From Temnothorax longispinosus (Eukaryota > Arthropoda > Insecta > Hymenoptera > Formicidae): 64,000 nucleotides of DNA. The stretch covers positions 12,564,433 through 12,628,432 of the forward strand of contig NC_092358.1 of the NCBI RefSeq assembly GCF_030848805.1, read 5' to 3'. The notes beneath the pieces were generated by a model that saw only the letters and a program-made list of their open reading frames with translations, was not told where the DNA came from and did not search any database. The first letter of the stretch is position 1, and every line of letters starts with the position of its first letter. Shown in pieces: positions 63,464-64,000 of the stretch. A program made the position numbers and the translations under genes.

Positions 63464-63595
63464 CAAAAATGGCTATAACTTGGAAACAAGGTCAAATAAC
63501 TGGACATATGTTTATATAAACTTCCTTCATTGTTTTTGTATCCTGAATCCACCACTGTAATACTTCTCACATATTTCGAAACACTCTGTATATAT
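63464..63595 (+). repeat. Diverged arm of the 12389 TIR family
   Basis: AAATGGCTATAACTTGGAAAC, GACATATGTTTATATAAACT and a CACTCTGTATATAT end correspond to 12950-13078. Only one arm remains, about 90 bp before the next exon. Confidence 0.65.
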
Positions 63596-63686
63596 TTTAA
63601 TCAAACACTGTAGATTAATATATGTAGTAGAAATTATCGGTTTGCATTTTTAAGATTAATTTATTGTATGACAATACATTTTATAG

Positions 63687-63831
63687 GTTCAACTCATTTC
63701 GAGGATGTGGGTTATTTATTTTGTCCTCACATGATGAAAGACTTGGGAATATCGTTGCCTACACCTGATTCGAAGGATTATAAAATGATAAATTACATAA
63801 CGCAGCTGTGGGCAGATTTTGCTAAAACAGG
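63687..63831 (+). CDS. Carboxylesterase, internal coding exon with catalytic His
   Basis: The acceptor is TTTTATAG at 63686 and the donor is GTATTA at 63832. The first two bases complete the Gly codon begun at 46293. Exon ends two bases into a Gly codon (phase 2). Translation STHFEDVGYLFCPHMM then MINYITQLWADFAKTG. G-x-x-H-x-E/D-x-x-Y-L-F carries the catalytic His of the esterase triad, and LWADFAKTGNP is the conserved C-terminal W-x-x-F-A-x-x-G-x-P region. The donor is followed by an 83-bp intron. No stops. Confidence 0.95.
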
Positions 63832-63914
63832 GTATTATGGACTTAATATTTTTATTCGCATTTTATATGGAGAGTATATATTGCATATTAATAATTAATG
63901 CTAATTTTATTTAG

Positions 63915-64000
63915 AAATCCAACGCCTGTTATTTCGGATTTGTGTCCTATTAAATGGATACCGCTGAAAAGTGCAAATGTATACCATTATCTAGACATCG
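63915..64000 (+). CDS. Carboxylesterase, next coding exon (cut by window end)
   Basis: The acceptor is TTTTATTTAG at 63914. The first base completes the Gly codon from 63831, giving the junction TGNPTP. Translation NPTPVISDLCPIKWIPLKSA then NVYHYLDI up to the last base. N-P-T-P, the I-x-W-x-P block and Y-L-D-I are the usual C-terminal landmarks of insect carboxylesterases; the protein should end roughly 15-40 residues further on. Confidence 0.95.

Overview
The window is insect genomic DNA, most likely from an ant or another aculeate hymenopteran. The evidence is the esterase exon sequence, the intron-rich layout and the mix of transposons; no species can be named from it.

The only host gene I can support is one carboxylesterase (COesterase family, alpha/beta hydrolase) on the + strand, present as five internal or C-terminal coding exons: 114-325, 12043-12214, 45982-46293, 63687-63831 and 63915-64000 (running off the end). 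The four introns are about 11.7 kb, 33.8 kb, 17.4 kb and 83 bp. Splice phases (0, 1, 1, 2) agree across every junction, so these are exons of one gene. The exons carry the catalytic acid (TSQEG) and the catalytic histidine (STHFED). The nucleophile serine exon lies upstream of the window. Only about 0.93 kb of the 64 kb is exon.

Almost everything else is transposable-element DNA inside the introns. Intron 1 holds several palindromic MITEs, a tRNA-derived SINE, an old GC-rich block broken by a TTAA-flanked element and by a 2.86-kb element with 198-bp terminal inverted repeats and an 8-bp target duplication, which encloses two head-to-head Penelope-like RT fragments. Intron 2 holds large foldback elements (one a 1.44-kb palindrome), a Harbinger-type deletion derivative with a related empty site 4.8 kb away, an ORF1-only LINE, a field of inverted tandem repeats, a Helitron with intact termini, two THAP-domain pseudogenes (one inside a P-element-type transposon) and a nearly intact Ty1/copia retrotransposon with 251-bp LTRs and a TTTCA target duplication. 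Intron 3 holds more MITEs, Helitron fragments, a GC-rich tandem-repeat block, a roughly 6-8 kb minus-strand LINE cluster (ORF1, endonuclease, RT, zinc knuckle, all broken), a Tc1-like MITE, a Gypsy RT scrap and a third THAP exon.

The youngest insertion appears to be the copia element (2 differences between LTRs over 251 bp). I found no convincing CRISPR array, rRNA, functional tRNA, operon or defence-type locus. The most promising leads for something undescribed are the TIR/Penelope composite, the ORF1-only LINE lineage, the recurrent stem-loop plus GAAACGT motif, the Helitron family with multiplied 3' hairpins, and the foldback element carrying an unidentified ORF start.
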